A DNA stretch of 5,389 nt, taken from the NCBI GenBank assembly GCA_964404765.1, contig CAYOLL010000285.1, positions 1-5,389 on the forward strand. Reading direction: 5' to 3'. Position 1 is the first letter of the stretch. Each line of letters starts with the position of its first letter. Below are positions 5,354 through 5,389 of the stretch, piece after piece. Position numbers and translations under genes: made by a program. The notes under the pieces were generated by a model, which saw only the letters and a list, made by a program, of their open reading frames with translations, was not told where the DNA came from and searched no databases. The DNA is from CAYOLL01 sp964404765 [NCBI: uncultured Gemmatimonadota bacterium]. Its GTDB lineage: Bacteria; 4572-55.

Positions 5354-5389
5354 ACGCAAGAGACGCAAACGGCGCAAACGACGCAACCG
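5354..5389 (+). repeat. 9-bp tandem repeat (ACGCAAACG)n, cut by window end
   Basis: Four consecutive 9-bp units: ACGCAAGAG, ACGCAAACG, GCGCAAACG, ACGCAACCG. It begins 19 bases after the activator stop codon and runs off the window, so its length is unknown. A 9-bp unit keeps reading frame, but no start codon is associated. It resembles the AACGCAAAGACGCAAAG-type intergenic repeats seen in many environmental genomes (from memory). The 12 bases just before and overlapping it, TAATTCATAAAC (5344-5355), also occur at 3753-3764 upstream of the same gene. Confidence 0.85.

Overview
The window looks like chromosomal DNA from a Gram-negative (lipopolysaccharide-making) bacterium of roughly balanced base composition. 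It carries a Kdo transferase gene (waaA), which implies lipid A-based LPS, and ccmB, which implies the System I cytochrome c maturation pathway and so respiratory c-type cytochromes. The gene boundaries are littered with short tandem repeats and palindromes of kinds common in environmental genomes. The phylum cannot be fixed from the sequence. A delta-proteobacterial or FCB/candidate-phylum background is only a guess.

Layout, all genes on the + strand. (1) 1-55: a heptanucleotide tandem repeat whose last unit supplies the start codon of the first gene. (2) 53-1000: a conserved-looking 315-residue protein of unknown function. (3) 988-1050: a second heptad array covering the end of that gene and the start of waaA. 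(4) 1004-2293: waaA, complete and with all expected GT30 motifs. (5) 2294-2961: a spacer of about 670 bases without a convincing gene. It holds a good sigma-70-type promoter, two tandem 100-bp repeats and a third, inverted, partial copy. Each copy encodes the same two-hairpin module. A 25-bp direct repeat brackets the whole spacer. (6) 2962-3645: ccmB, without an adjacent ccmA or ccmC. (7) 3646-3849: a short repeat-bearing spacer. (8) 3850-5334: a sigma-54-dependent AAA+ activator with an unusual N-terminal region. (9) 5354-5389: a 9-bp tandem repeat running off the window.

How the genes relate: the first gene and waaA are separated by 3 bases and are probably co-transcribed and translationally coupled. 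The 25-bp repeat suggests that waaA and ccmB may once have been directly abutting, with the roughly 660-bp repeat-rich segment inserted later. The sigma-54 activator has no visible target promoter in the window, so its regulon is unknown. No defence, CRISPR, phage or other complete multi-gene novel system is visible. The most unusual material is the non-coding architecture (hairpin modules with compensatory changes, the repeat-encoded waaA start, the bracketing direct repeat) and the uncharacterised N-terminal part of the activator.
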